From: Rathayibacter tanaceti
GTDB taxonomy: Bacteria > Actinomycetota > Actinomycetes > Actinomycetales > Microbacteriaceae
Assembly (NCBI RefSeq): GCF_001634385.1
Contig: NZ_LIIN01000002.1
Span: forward strand, 1 to 64,000
DNA length: 64,000 bases
Reading direction: 5' to 3'
Under the pieces are notes generated by a model that saw nothing but the letters and a program-made list of their open reading frames with translations, made no database searches and had not been told where the DNA came from. A program made the translations under genes and the position numbers. How positions within the stretch are numbered: the stretch's first letter is position 1; every line of letters starts with the position of its first letter. Of this stretch, positions 1-7,904 are shown piece by piece.

Positions 1-147
1 GACGAGAGGCGCCGGGCCGAGAACGGAGGCGTCGCGGCCCGCGCGCACAGCGGTCGCGCCCTGCGCCTCCAGCGAGTCCGCGAGGAGACGGCCGAGGCCG
101 CCTGACGCTCCGAGGACGAGGACGACGGCACCGTCGAGTCGAGTCAT
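1..147 (-). CDS. SDR-family oxidoreductase, N-terminal fragment (cut by window edge)
   Basis: Only the first 49 codons are inside the window. They begin with an ATG at 147 and run off the left edge. The visible protein starts MTRLDGAVVLVLGASGGLGR, which contains the GASGGLG dinucleotide-binding glycine motif after a beta strand. That is the usual N-terminus of short-chain dehydrogenases/reductases. Substrate and cofactor preference cannot be judged from this piece. It is on the same strand as the downstream end of the biosynthetic operon but is separated from the RelA/SpoT-domain gene by about 145 bases, so membership in that operon is not shown. Confidence 0.7.
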   Translation of the reverse strand, partial: MTRLDGAVVLVLGASGGLGRLLADSLEAQGATAVRAGRDASVLGPAPLV

Positions 148-292
148 GGGGCGAGCCTAGACAGATCCGGCCGCGAGGGCCGCCACCGTCGAGCCCCGAC
201 TCGCGGGTGCTGGTGCGGACGGTGAGCGGAGACGCGCGGGTCTCCCCGCCCCGATCCCGGCGCAGCCGTCAGCACCATCGGTCGGGATCGAG

Positions 293-1735
293 TCACCGAC
301 GCAGGTCCGACGCGGTCTCGTCAGCCTCGCGACGGAGGCGTTCGCTCCGACCGTCGGCGACCACGACGTCGCCCCTGGCGACACGGAGGTCGAAGGGACG
401 GACCCGCGAGAGCAGTTCCGCCATGACTCCCTCCACTGCCTCGCGGCCGAGGTTCGAGATCACCCAGATATCCGAGTCGCCGTCGATCGAGACCCTCTTC
501 GCCCTCGTCCTCGCGGGCAGATCAGGCTCCGATGAGACGAATCCCGGAAGAGCGACGGCCTCCCTCCCGAGTTCACTCGCGAGGATCCTCGCGACTTCCC
601 GCAGCGCGCCGACCGCTGTGTACGGCCCCGCGTCGAACTCCGCCTGCCGTGTGCGGCTGAGCAGAAGATAGGTCCTGTACCGCGTCTTTCCCCGCAAACG
701 GTCGTAGCGCCACTCGAGCTGACGCCCTCGATGCTGGACATTTCCCGCATTCTTGGTCTTCTCGATGTAGTCCTGCCCGAAGTGGGCGAGCATCTCGTCG
801 TCGAGACGCCGGACTCGAGTGACCGGACCACCCGATTCCATCAGCGCTCGCACCTGCTCGCTGTCGACGTCCTCCAACGCCGATTCGAGCAGCTCGACCG
901 TGTCGATCCCGCAGCAGCGCGCGAGTTCGATTCCGAATTCGATCCCTATTTGGCTGCCGTCGGTGTCGTCGGGGAACCGCGACTGCAGGAAGTCGGAGAG
1001 TGCATCCTTGTCCAGCGGAGTCGACAGGGTCTCCCCGTGCACGGCCTCCGGCTCGACTCGGACCTGGATGTGCGGCCTCTCACTGTCGATCGTCGGTCGC
1101 GCGAGAATCCGATCGATGGCCACGAACGTCTCATCGAGTGCGCGTCGCGCGTCGGACGCCGCGCCGAAGAGCTGGTCGATCGTCTCCTTGTCCTGCTTGC
1201 CGACCGCCTCGTACTGCGCGCCCTTGTAGCGTCTCGCGTGCTCGAATTCCGCCCACGCATGTCCTGCCACTGTGCGGATCTGGATCTCGAGGCCTCCGAA
1301 CGTCGTGAAGTAGCGCTCGAGCTCTCCGCCGGAGACGACCCAGTCGGAGTCGTGGCCGTCGACTTCTCCGGAGACGACGATGTGCAGGCAGTCGTATCCG
1401 CGCAGGCGCGGCGGCTTCTCATCCCCGGGATTCCGATCCTCACCGGTCAGGACGGCGAATCGGGAGCGGATCAGCTCCCCCACGCGGTCTCTGTCCGTAT
1501 TCGAGTACGTGATGATGCGGATCGCGACGATGTCCGTGATCTTCGCCATGGGATCCGTGTACTTCTTCAGCCGCTGCTTCCGCTGGAAGGACGCTATCGA
1601 TTTCGCTCGCGCCGACACGGCGTGCGGCTGGATGCTCGACTCCGCGAGCAAGCGGCGGACATAGCTCTCGACCTCCTCCGCCGCGCGGGGAAGCCAGTCC
1701 CAGTTCGTGTAGTCCACATCGTCGATACTGCTCAT
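293..1735 (-). CDS. RelA/SpoT-domain nucleotide pyrophosphokinase (small alarmone synthetase type)
   Basis: The protein has about 480 residues. Its N-terminal half is a (p)ppGpp-synthetase domain: an AKSIASFQRK segment, then ITDIVAIRII, GYDCLHIVV and LEIQIRTVAGHAWAEFEH, which match the RelA/SpoT synthetase core in order, including the EIQIRT strand with the catalytic glutamate. There is no HD hydrolase, TGS or ACT domain. The C-terminal ~250 residues match nothing I recognise. The common GYxSLH motif reads GYDCLH here. The start at 1735 is chosen because GGGGAG lies just upstream of ATG; a GTG at 1780 would add 15 residues and overlap the metK remnant. Family members make alarmones or act as toxins. 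No antitoxin-like small gene is visible, so the role is open. Confidence 0.75.
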   Translation of the reverse strand: MSSIDDVDYTNWDWLPRAAEEVESYVRRLLAESSIQPHAVSARAKSIASFQRKQRLKKYTDPMAKITDIVAIRIITYSNTDRDRVGELIRSRFAVLTGEDRNPGDEKPPRLRGYDCLHIVVSGEVDGHDSDWVVSGGELERYFTTFGGLEIQIRTVAGHAWAEFEHARRYKGAQYEAVGKQDKETIDQLFGAASDARRALDETFVAIDRILARPTIDSERPHIQVRVEPEAVHGETLSTPLDKDALSDFLQSRFPDDTDGSQIGIEFGIELARCCGIDTVELLESALEDVDSEQVRALMESGGPVTRVRRLDDEMLAHFGQDYIEKTKNAGNVQHRGRQLEWRYDRLRGKTRYRTYLLLSRTRQAEFDAGPYTAVGALREVARILASELGREAVALPGFVSSEPDLPARTRAKRVSIDGDSDIWVISNLGREAVEGVMAELLSRVRPFDLRVARGDVVVADGRSERLRREADETASDLRR

Positions 1736-1774
1736 CCCGCTCCCCTGTGCTGTCTGTTCCTCAATTCCCCCGCG

Positions 1775-1818
1775 TTTCACGGTACAGGCCCTTTCGCGGT
1801 AGAGGCCGTTTCACGGTA
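1775..1818. repeat. 17-bp tandem repeat at the broken end of metK
   Basis: There are about 2.6 copies of a 17-bp unit: TTTCACGGTACAGGCCC, then TTTCGCGGTAGAGGCCG, then TTTCACGGTA. The array encodes the last residues of the metK fragment and contains its stop codon. It sits exactly where the MetK homology ends, so it probably marks the deletion or recombination junction. Confidence 0.75.
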
Positions 1819-2151
1819 ACCGAGCGCGATCTCCGGAGACTGCGCGCCGAGGGAGACGTCGACGCCGCAGGTGCGTCCGTCGAACGAGACGTCCGACGAG
1901 GTGTAGCCGATGCCGGTGATCACGTCGCGGACGACGGTCGGGATCTCCACGTAGCCGGAGGTCGTCACCTCCCCGGCGACGTGGACGAGACCGGTCGTCA
2001 TCATCGTCTCCACGGCGACGCACGCGTGCGGATCGAGGGCGAGGACGGCGTCGAGGATCCGATCCGAGATCTGGTCGCAGATCGTGTCGGGGTGCCCCTC
2101 CGTCACCGATTCGGAGGTGAAGAGGCGGAGTGTCGTCGGGGTGTCGGACAT
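1777..2151 (-). pseudogene. Truncated S-adenosylmethionine synthetase (metK N-terminal fragment)
   Basis: The 124 residues match the first domain of MetK closely: [40 protein letters not shown], then GQSP-like GAQSPEIA. Intact MetK is about 390-400 residues, so the central and C-terminal domains with most of the active site are missing. The normally invariant HPDK lysine is threonine here. Homology stops at a short tandem repeat that supplies the stop codon. The gene is on the same strand as the biosynthetic operon and 70 bases downstream of it. The likely history is a cluster-associated extra SAM synthetase that fed the methyltransferase and was later lost. The housekeeping metK must lie elsewhere. 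Confidence 0.85.
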
Positions 2152-2221
2152 GCTGTCTTGTGAAGGCGGGGCGGGGAAGCGAGGGGTGCGATCGGAGCGT
2201 CGGCTCCCGTCGCGGGGCGGG

Positions 2222-3433
2222 TCAGACGAGCTCGTCGAGCCGGGTCAGGCGCGGGGAGAGGCCTGCGGCGCGAGCGAGCTGCTCGGCGTGGGACCGCGCG
2301 GCCTCGAGCGCGGAGGCCGCGGTGGACGCCTCCGCTCTGACCTGGAGTACACGGTCGCCCGAGGAGCGCAGTGCGGGAGCAGAGTCGCGGCGCAGCCACA
2401 CGACTGCGGTCGTGGTGGGCTCGGCGGAATCGTCGGGCATTCGGAAGGAGGAGGCCTCCTCCGCCGCGCCGAACCAGATCGCCTGCGCCGACCGCTGCAC
2501 CGGCACGAGCCTGTCGAGCACTCGGTCGCCGAAGATCTGCTCGACCTGGAGCGCGTCCATATCGACGCCACGACCGTCCGCGACCATCAGGTAGATGTCG
2601 TCGCCGCCGACCCGAGCATGCGTCTCCAGCGGCACGGGGCCGCGCTCGGTCAGGACGAACTCGGTGTGCGAGGGGCCGTAGCGCAGCCCGAGTGTGCGGA
2701 GGAGCCGGCGGGTGCGCTCGGCGAACTCCGTCCGCACGGCGTCGGGGAGATCCGCCGGCAGCACGTGCCCCATCTCGACGAGTGTGCGCGGATCGGAGTA
2801 CTTCCGTGTGACGGCGAGGACGACGTGCGTCCCGTCCTCCGAGAACGCCTCCACGCTGTACTGCGGGCCGTCGAGGAACTCCTCGACGAGCACGGCGGCC
2901 GACACCGCCAGCGCGCGCTCTCCCGCCGCCGACAGCCCGTCCTCGGAACGGAGGACGCTGACCCCCTGCGACCCCGTCGAATCGGACGGCTTCACCACGA
3001 GCGGGAACCCGATCGCCGCGGCGGCCGTGCGCAGTGACGCCTCGTCGTGGGCCATCGCGGACCGGACTGCGAGGTCGGGGTCACCCGCGAGGCGCCGCCG
3101 CATCGCGCCTTTGTCGCCGATGGCGGTGATGGTCGCCACCGAGTGGAAGACGAGTCCGGTGCGCTCCGCGAAGCGGGCGGCGAGGAGCGCCAGGTGGTCG
3201 ACCAGGGCGACGACGTGGGTCGGCGTCGGGCCCCGTCGCGCGACCGCCTCGCTGAGCGCGTCCGGGTCGTGGGCGGCATCCGCGACCTCGATCACCGCGT
3301 CGACGGTGTCGACTCCGGTCGTGCGCCCGACCCGGCTCGCCTCCACCACCAGGGTCACGGTGCTGTGCGCGAAGCGCCGGTGGGCGCGCTCGGCGAAGTC
3401 GAAGGGCTCGCCGAAGACGACGAAGTGGGTCAC
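2222..3433 (-). CDS. ATP-grasp carboxylate-amine ligase (copy A)
   Basis: This 403-residue ATP-grasp protein resembles the biotin-carboxylase-like family that includes BacD-type L-amino acid ligases. Visible elements are a preATP-grasp N-terminal domain, the lysine/glycine loop [16 protein letters not shown], the adenine-contact strand [17 protein letters not shown], and the metal-binding segment [18 protein letters not shown] with a following HARVGGDDI. Members activate a carboxylate as acyl phosphate and join it to an amine, usually an amino acid. The GTG start at 3433 overlaps the upstream stop by four bases (GTGA), so translation is coupled to the papC half before it. It is the last intact gene of the operon. 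Substrates are not predictable from sequence; p-aminophenylalanine is the contextual candidate. Confidence 0.85.
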   Translation of the reverse strand: MTHFVVFGEPFDFAERAHRRFAHSTVTLVVEASRVGRTTGVDTVDAVIEVADAAHDPDALSEAVARRGPTPTHVVALVDHLALLAARFAERTGLVFHSVATITAIGDKGAMRRRLAGDPDLAVRSAMAHDEASLRTAAAAIGFPLVVKPSDSTGSQGVSVLRSEDGLSAAGERALAVSAAVLVEEFLDGPQYSVEAFSEDGTHVVLAVTRKYSDPRTLVEMGHVLPADLPDAVRTEFAERTRRLLRTLGLRYGPSHTEFVLTERGPVPLETHARVGGDDIYLMVADGRGVDMDALQVEQIFGDRVLDRLVPVQRSAQAIWFGAAEEASSFRMPDDSAEPTTTAVVWLRRDSAPALRSSGDRVLQVRAEASTAASALEAARSHAEQLARAAGLSPRLTRLDELV

Positions 3434-3816
3434 GAGTCCGATTCCGCTCTGCTCGCCGGGGCCGTCGGGCCGTCGTGCTCGAAGAGCTCGGCGGCCAGCG
3501 CGGCCGCAGGCGCGACGATCTCCGAGAGCGACCCGCGCAGGGCGGTGAGCCTCTCGGCCAGCTCGCCCGTCGTGTCCGTGCCGAGCGCCAGCACGCCGTC
3601 GGCCAGCCGCGCACGGATCTCGGCAGCACCGTCGGCGCGTTGGATGTCGGCGTACACGTGCGGGTTCGCCTCCAGGATGCGGGCGGCGCAGGCCAGCACC
3701 GTCCGCGCCGGTGGGGGCGCAAGACGCCAGACCAGGGCGGGGTCGATCGAGGAGGAGGCGAGCACCGACGCGACCGCGAGGAGCGCCGCGTGCGGCAGCA
3801 CCTGGGTGACCGCCAT
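3430..3816 (-). CDS. papC: PapC-like dehydrogenase, C-terminal helical half
   Basis: The 128 residues begin MAVTQVLPHAALLAVASVLA. This is the helical dimerisation domain that in prephenate dehydrogenases directly follows the Rossmann domain; the QxLPH segment normally carries an active-site histidine region. It has no nucleotide-binding domain of its own. Its ATG shares one base with the stop of the upstream half (TGATG). Adding one C before TGATG fuses the two pieces as DHDALMAVTQ and gives a protein of about 292 residues, the normal family length. I therefore read 3430-4307 as one gene that is either truly split or, more likely, carries a single-base deletion or consensus error. Confidence 0.75.
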   Translation of the reverse strand: MAVTQVLPHAALLAVASVLASSSIDPALVWRLAPPPARTVLACAARILEANPHVYADIQRADGAAEIRARLADGVLALGTDTTGELAERLTALRGSLSEIVAPAAALAAELFEHDGPTAPASRAESDS

Positions 3817-4307
3817 CAGGCGTCGTGATCGGCCGGGTCGAGGAGCTCGACGAGAGCGCCGCTGCTCTGCAGCGCGTCGCGGAGGGGCAGGGCGGCCGTT
3901 TCGTCGGCATCCGCCGTGGTCACCAGAAGGACCCGCCGCCCCGCCGTGCTGAGCGTCGGCCGGAACATCGGGTTGCAGCCGACGAGTCGGCGTCGACGAC
4001 GACGGCCGGCGGCCGTGTCGAAGAGCGGAGACTGCACGGAGGCGGTGGAGACGAGCAGAGCGTCGGAGCGCAGCAGGGGCTCGATCGAGTCGGCCACCTC
4101 GAGGACGACGTCCTCCGGCAGAGCGAGCGCCACCAGATCGGCCTCGGCCACGAGCCGGCGCAGTCGCGGATCCGAGCCGCGAGCGTCGGCGTCGAGCTCA
4201 GCACCGGCGGTGTCGACCGCGACCACCGACCAGCCAGCGTGCTGCAGCACCTCCCGGAGCCACGTGCCCACGATCCCGGCGCCACCGATCACGACCGCCG
4301 CGCTCAT
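3816..4307 (-). CDS. papC: PapC-like prephenate/4-amino-4-deoxyprephenate dehydrogenase, NAD-binding half
   Basis: The 163 residues form a Rossmann domain with the fingerprint AAVVIGGAGIVGTWLREVL at the N-terminus, an acidic residue at the end of beta-2 (VVAVD), and the prephenate-dehydrogenase-like stretch VGCNPMFRP. In the Pap pathway the enzyme oxidatively decarboxylates 4-amino-4-deoxyprephenate to p-aminophenylpyruvate. The ATG at 4307 overlaps the papA stop (ATGA). The frame ends in DPADHDA and a TGA at 3816, exactly where homologues continue into the helical domain encoded next. Function as a two-subunit enzyme is possible but unproven. Calling it PapC rather than TyrA rests on the neighbouring PIKGT-type synthase. 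Confidence 0.75.
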   Translation of the reverse strand: MSAAVVIGGAGIVGTWLREVLQHAGWSVVAVDTAGAELDADARGSDPRLRRLVAEADLVALALPEDVVLEVADSIEPLLRSDALLVSTASVQSPLFDTAAGRRRRRRLVGCNPMFRPTLSTAGRRVLLVTTADADETAALPLRDALQSSGALVELLDPADHDA

Positions 4308-6346
4308 TCTCCTACTCCGACGCTCGCCGGCTGCCGCTGGAGCACCGGGGAGCGGCACACACCGTGGGCGGGGACGCTCGCCTTGACGAGGGTCTCCTCG
4401 AACTCGTCCTCGGGGTCGGAGAGCGCGGTGATCGCGCCGCCGACGCCGAACGTCGCCCGGTCGCCGGTCACCACGACCGTGCGGATCACTACGCTCAGGG
4501 TGATCGCCCCCGAGTGGTCGAACCACCCGAGCGCGCCGGAGTACGGCCCGCGCGCGGCGCCCTCAAGCCTGTCGATGATCTCCATCGTCCGCCGCTTGGG
4601 AGCGCCGGTCATCGAGCCGGGCGGGAAGCAGGAGCGGACGACGTCGACGGAACTCACACCCTCCGCCCGCACGCCGACGACGGTCGACACCAGCTGGTGG
4701 ACCGAGGGGAAGGACTGGATCTCGAACGGCGAGGGAACAGTCACGGATCCGGGCTCGCAGACGGCGTTCAGATCGTGCCGGACGAGATCGACGATCATCA
4801 GGTTCTCGGCCCGGTCCTTCCTGCTCGACGCGAGTTCCTCGCGCAGCCGCTGGTCGGCGACCGGGTCCGGGCCGCGAGGGCGGGTGCCCTTGATCGGCCG
4901 CGTCACCACCGTTGCGTCGGCGCCGATGCGCAGGAAGGTCTCGGGAGACGAGCTGAGGATCGCCAGGCCGGGGAGCTCGAGGAAGGCACCGTAGGGCACC
5001 GGGCTCACCGAGCGCATCCGCTCATAGGCCTCGAGGGGGTCGGCGGGAGCCGGCGCCGTCGCCGAGTTGGTCAGGCAGACCTCGTAGGACTCGCCGTCGC
5101 GGATGAGCCGCTTCGCCTCCTCGATCTTGCTCACGTACGCGCGGTGGCCGTCGCGGAGGTTCACTGCGGCTTCCGGCACCGGGCCGGGCGTGTACTGCGC
5201 GTCCGGCTCCTCCACCGCGGCGATCGGAGCGGGCGGGTGCGGGACGGCTCCGCCCGTGGCGACGTCGTGACGCCAGGCGCGGCGGCTCCGGTGGTCGAAG
5301 ACGAGGAAGGACGGCGCCCAGGCGAAGCCCGCGTCGGGCACCTCGGAGCGTCGGCTCGGACCTGCGCCGACCAGCTCCTTCAGCTCGTAGCCGAGGTAGC
5401 CGACGAAGCCCGACGTGAACGGCGTCGGCCCGTCGGCCTCGCGCACCGCGGACGCGGCGAGGAGCTGGTCCAGGAGCAGGAAGAGATCGCCCGTCACGGA
5501 GTCGGAGCCCAGCGGTCCGTGGAGCGAGAGCCGCCGCGTCGAGACCTCGTAGGCGAGCGTGACGTCGCGCCCGCCGATCCCCATGAGTGAGTAGCCGGCA
5601 TCGGGGTGCTCGCTGTTCTCGGCGTCGAGCCAGAACCGTGCGCCTGCGGCCCTGGCCTGCCGGAAATGAGCGGAGAGATCGCGGGGCCAGTCGACCTCCG
5701 TGACGTGGACGACACCGCGCAGGACACCGCCGACCCGCTCGAAGGCAGCCGTCACAGAGTCGGCGCCCGCCCGACCCCCGGCGAGATCGAGGAAATTGCT
5801 CAGCAGGGCCCGGCCGCCGTCGGTGTCGATCGACTCCGGATGGAACTGCACGCCCCAGATCGGGAGCGTGCGATGGCGGAGGGCCATCACCAGACCGTCC
5901 GCGGAGCGAGCGGTCACCTCGATCTCCGGCGGCAGGTCTGTGGCGACCAGCGAGTGGTAGCGGACGACGCGGAGCGGCGCGGGGAGCCCGGTGAAGAGCC
6001 CCGTTCCGTTGTGGGAGATCTCCTCGATCATCCCGTGCACGGGCTCGGGGGCGTGGACGACGCTGCCGCCGAACGCCACGGCGATCCCCTGGTGCCCGAG
6101 GCAGACACCCAGGATCGGAAGCGGATGACGCTCGATCACCTCCCGGCAGACACCGAAGTCCTCCGGCACGGACGGATGGCCCGGGCCGGGCGAGATCACG
6201 ACGGAGTCGACCTCGCCCAGGGGGAGATCCTCGTAGCGCGTCCGGTTGTCCACGACGATCGGACGTTCGCCCGTGATCTCGTGCAGGTATTGGACGATGT
6301 TGTTCGTGAACGAGTCGAAGTTGTCGATCACCAGCACCCGGCTCAT
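4304..6346 (-). CDS. papA: 4-amino-4-deoxychorismate synthase, fused glutaminase + PabB-like (PapA type)
   Basis: This is a 680-residue fusion. Residues 1-190 are a class I glutamine amidotransferase with nucleophile Cys82 in GVCLGHQ and the His169/Glu171 pair in GVQFHPES. Residues about 205-670 are a chorismate-binding domain with PIKGT at 484-488. The lysine in PIKGT is the aminodeoxychorismate-synthase signature; anthranilate synthases have PIAGT. Conserved RAENLMIVDLVRHDL and PPGSMTGAPK motifs are intact. The reaction converts chorismate and glutamine to 4-amino-4-deoxychorismate. Because the next genes are a mutase and a prephenate-type dehydrogenase, the flux points to p-aminophenylalanine rather than folate. 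The ATG overlaps the mutase stop by four bases. Confidence 0.92.
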   Translation of the reverse strand: MSRVLVIDNFDSFTNNIVQYLHEITGERPIVVDNRTRYEDLPLGEVDSVVISPGPGHPSVPEDFGVCREVIERHPLPILGVCLGHQGIAVAFGGSVVHAPEPVHGMIEEISHNGTGLFTGLPAPLRVVRYHSLVATDLPPEIEVTARSADGLVMALRHRTLPIWGVQFHPESIDTDGGRALLSNFLDLAGGRAGADSVTAAFERVGGVLRGVVHVTEVDWPRDLSAHFRQARAAGARFWLDAENSEHPDAGYSLMGIGGRDVTLAYEVSTRRLSLHGPLGSDSVTGDLFLLLDQLLAASAVREADGPTPFTSGFVGYLGYELKELVGAGPSRRSEVPDAGFAWAPSFLVFDHRSRRAWRHDVATGGAVPHPPAPIAAVEEPDAQYTPGPVPEAAVNLRDGHRAYVSKIEEAKRLIRDGESYEVCLTNSATAPAPADPLEAYERMRSVSPVPYGAFLELPGLAILSSSPETFLRIGADATVVTRPIKGTRPRGPDPVADQRLREELASSRKDRAENLMIVDLVRHDLNAVCEPGSVTVPSPFEIQSFPSVHQLVSTVVGVRAEGVSSVDVVRSCFPPGSMTGAPKRRTMEIIDRLEGAARGPYSGALGWFDHSGAITLSVVIRTVVVTGDRATFGVGGAITALSDPEDEFEETLVKASVPAHGVCRSPVLQRQPASVGVGE

Positions 6347-6651
6347 GCCTCACCCCGCTCCCCCGACGCCATTCGAGCGTCCTCCGCCGCACACGTCGCG
6401 TCGATCACCAGGCGGAAGACCCCGCCGAGATACTCCGGATCGAGCCCCTCACCGACCGCCCGCGCCCTGGCGCGCTCGATGACGAGGGAGACCCTCCCCG
6501 GCTGCATCATGGGGATCCGGTGCTGCGCTTTCAGGTCGGCGATGGTCAGGCACACGCCCATCCTCTCGACGAGGAGGTCGAGGAGCTGCCGATCGAGCTC
6601 GTCGAGGCGGGCGCGGTCGGGTGCGAGGATCTGGCTGGCACTCTGGGTCAT
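6343..6651 (-). CDS. papB: AroQ-fold 4-amino-4-deoxychorismate mutase (PapB type)
   Basis: This 102-residue all-helical chorismate mutase domain has ARLDELDRQLLDLLVERM in helix 1, a lysine in IADLKAQHRIP, and the MQPGRV segment leading to helix 3. Length and layout match stand-alone AroQ mutases. Between a PIKGT-type synthase and a prephenate-type dehydrogenase, the natural substrate is expected to be 4-amino-4-deoxychorismate, rearranged to 4-amino-4-deoxyprephenate. The start at 6651 overlaps the stop of the adenylating enzyme (ATGA), and its own stop overlaps the papA start, so the whole block is translationally coupled. A chorismate or isochorismate substrate cannot be excluded by sequence alone. 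Confidence 0.85.
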   Translation of the reverse strand: MTQSASQILAPDRARLDELDRQLLDLLVERMGVCLTIADLKAQHRIPMMQPGRVSLVIERARARAVGEGLDPEYLGGVFRLVIDATCAAEDARMASGERGEA

Positions 6652-7904
6652 CGGTCTGTTCCTCCTCGGAAGAAAAAGGGCTGTTTGCCGCGCCGATCGT
6701 GCGCGGGCGAGCGGTCGCGGTCGATCCGGATCCCGGCGAATCCCCGCGTCCGGAGGACCTTGGCGAGCGTCGGCTCGGCCAGGAAGGACGGGGCGAGCGT
6801 CGAGTCCTCGACTCCGGCGGCGCCGGGTCCGCAGAGCACGAGGCCGAACCGCTGCCCGTCGTCCTCCACGACGAGCTGCACGTCGGAGGACGCCACCGGG
6901 AGTGCGCCGCGGACCATGGCCTCGGTCACGAGAGTGCCGCGGATGTTCGTCGAGGTCCCTTCGCGAGAGCCGAGCCGGAGCACCATCGACGGCGAGCCGC
7001 ACCGGCACCGGCGGCCGAGCTGCGTGCCCTCGTCCCCGACCAGGTACCTGACAAGCGCGAGTCCGCTGTCGACCAGAGGCGTCACGGCCACCGTCCCCAG
7101 CACTCCCTCAGGCACCGGCCGCCCGTCCGGGCCGAGGATCTGCACGTGCACGAGGTCTTCGTGGAGGTGGTGGTCCGGGCCGCTGAGGTGCTCGCACTGG
7201 AATCCGATCGGCCCGGTCTCGGTCGTGCTCAGCGCGAAGGAGCGCAGCTCCACGCCGCTCGCGGCCAGCGCGCTCCGAAGGTCCCGCCGCGGGCGATCTC
7301 CCAGGTAGTAGGCGACTCGGATCGAGTCGAAAGCCTCGGGACGTCGGGCGTGGAGCAGTCCGATCTGGCCGGGAACGGCCACGATCGCGTCCACTCGCTC
7401 GCCCGCCATCACGTCGGCGAGCGCATCGGGATCCATCGCGCTTCCCGCCGGCAGCACCGCCGCGCCTCGGCGGGCCAGGGCGTCCTCGGCGAAGCCGAAT
7501 CCGCCGAAGAGGTCGCCGGGAGCGAGCGCGTTGACGACCAGGGGATTGCGGGGAAGGCCGCCCATCCCGATGCCTCGGGCGCCGAGGAAGCCCACCTGGT
7601 CGTTGAAGCCGGCGGAGTGGCGGACCGTGCGGATCGACCCGGAGGATCCGCTCGAGCGCAGAACGATGCGGACGTCTCCTGTCGTGATGCTGTTGGGCGC
7701 GACCGCGTCTGCACCCCAGGCAGCGAGCCGGGCCCGGTCGAGGACCTCGATCTCGTCGATCCGATCGGGACGGAGGGCGTCGACCACCCGGGTGTACGCG
7801 GTGCAGGTCTCCGACGCCGCGATCGCGTCGCGCATGGCGGCGAAGGACCGGTCCTGCGCGGCGTCCAGAGCAGACTGCTCGGTGGGCAGCGGTTCGAGAC
7901 GCAT
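6648..7904 (-). CDS. PaaK-like adenylate-forming enzyme (ANL superfamily)
   Basis: The 418-residue protein resembles phenylacetate-CoA ligases. It has the phosphate-binding loop LRSSGSSGSIR near residue 90, the aromatic-pocket/ATP motif STTETGPIGF, and LVRYLVGDEG corresponding to the RxxTGD region. A Cys-containing CRCGSPSMVLRLGSREG segment introduces the C-terminal lid, as in PaaK relatives. It should activate an aryl or small carboxylic acid as an acyl-adenylate and transfer it to CoA or to an amine. It starts with ATG directly after the stop of ATP-grasp ligase B (TGAATG). No carrier protein is encoded nearby, so CoA or direct amidation is more likely than thiolation. It may supply the acyl thioester used by the alpha-oxoamine synthase. 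Confidence 0.8.
   Translation of the reverse strand: MRLEPLPTEQSALDAAQDRSFAAMRDAIAASETCTAYTRVVDALRPDRIDEIEVLDRARLAAWGADAVAPNSITTGDVRIVLRSSGSSGSIRTVRHSAGFNDQVGFLGARGIGMGGLPRNPLVVNALAPGDLFGGFGFAEDALARRGAAVLPAGSAMDPDALADVMAGERVDAIVAVPGQIGLLHARRPEAFDSIRVAYYLGDRPRRDLRSALAASGVELRSFALSTTETGPIGFQCEHLSGPDHHLHEDLVHVQILGPDGRPVPEGVLGTVAVTPLVDSGLALVRYLVGDEGTQLGRRCRCGSPSMVLRLGSREGTSTNIRGTLVTEAMVRGALPVASSDVQLVVEDDGQRFGLVLCGPGAAGVEDSTLAPSFLAEPTLAKVLRTRGFAGIRIDRDRSPAHDRRGKQPFFFRGGTDR

Noticed and set aside
731-1819. Long plus-strand frames opposite the RelA/SpoT-domain gene
   Set aside because: Antisense shadow frames rich in Arg, Asp and Val. The minus-strand protein has clear conserved motifs.
4304-6346. 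Anthranilate synthase (TrpEG or PhzE type) reading of the fused gene
   Set aside because: The active site has PIKGT with lysine, which marks aminodeoxychorismate synthases, and the neighbours are a mutase and a prephenate-type dehydrogenase rather than tryptophan or phenazine genes.
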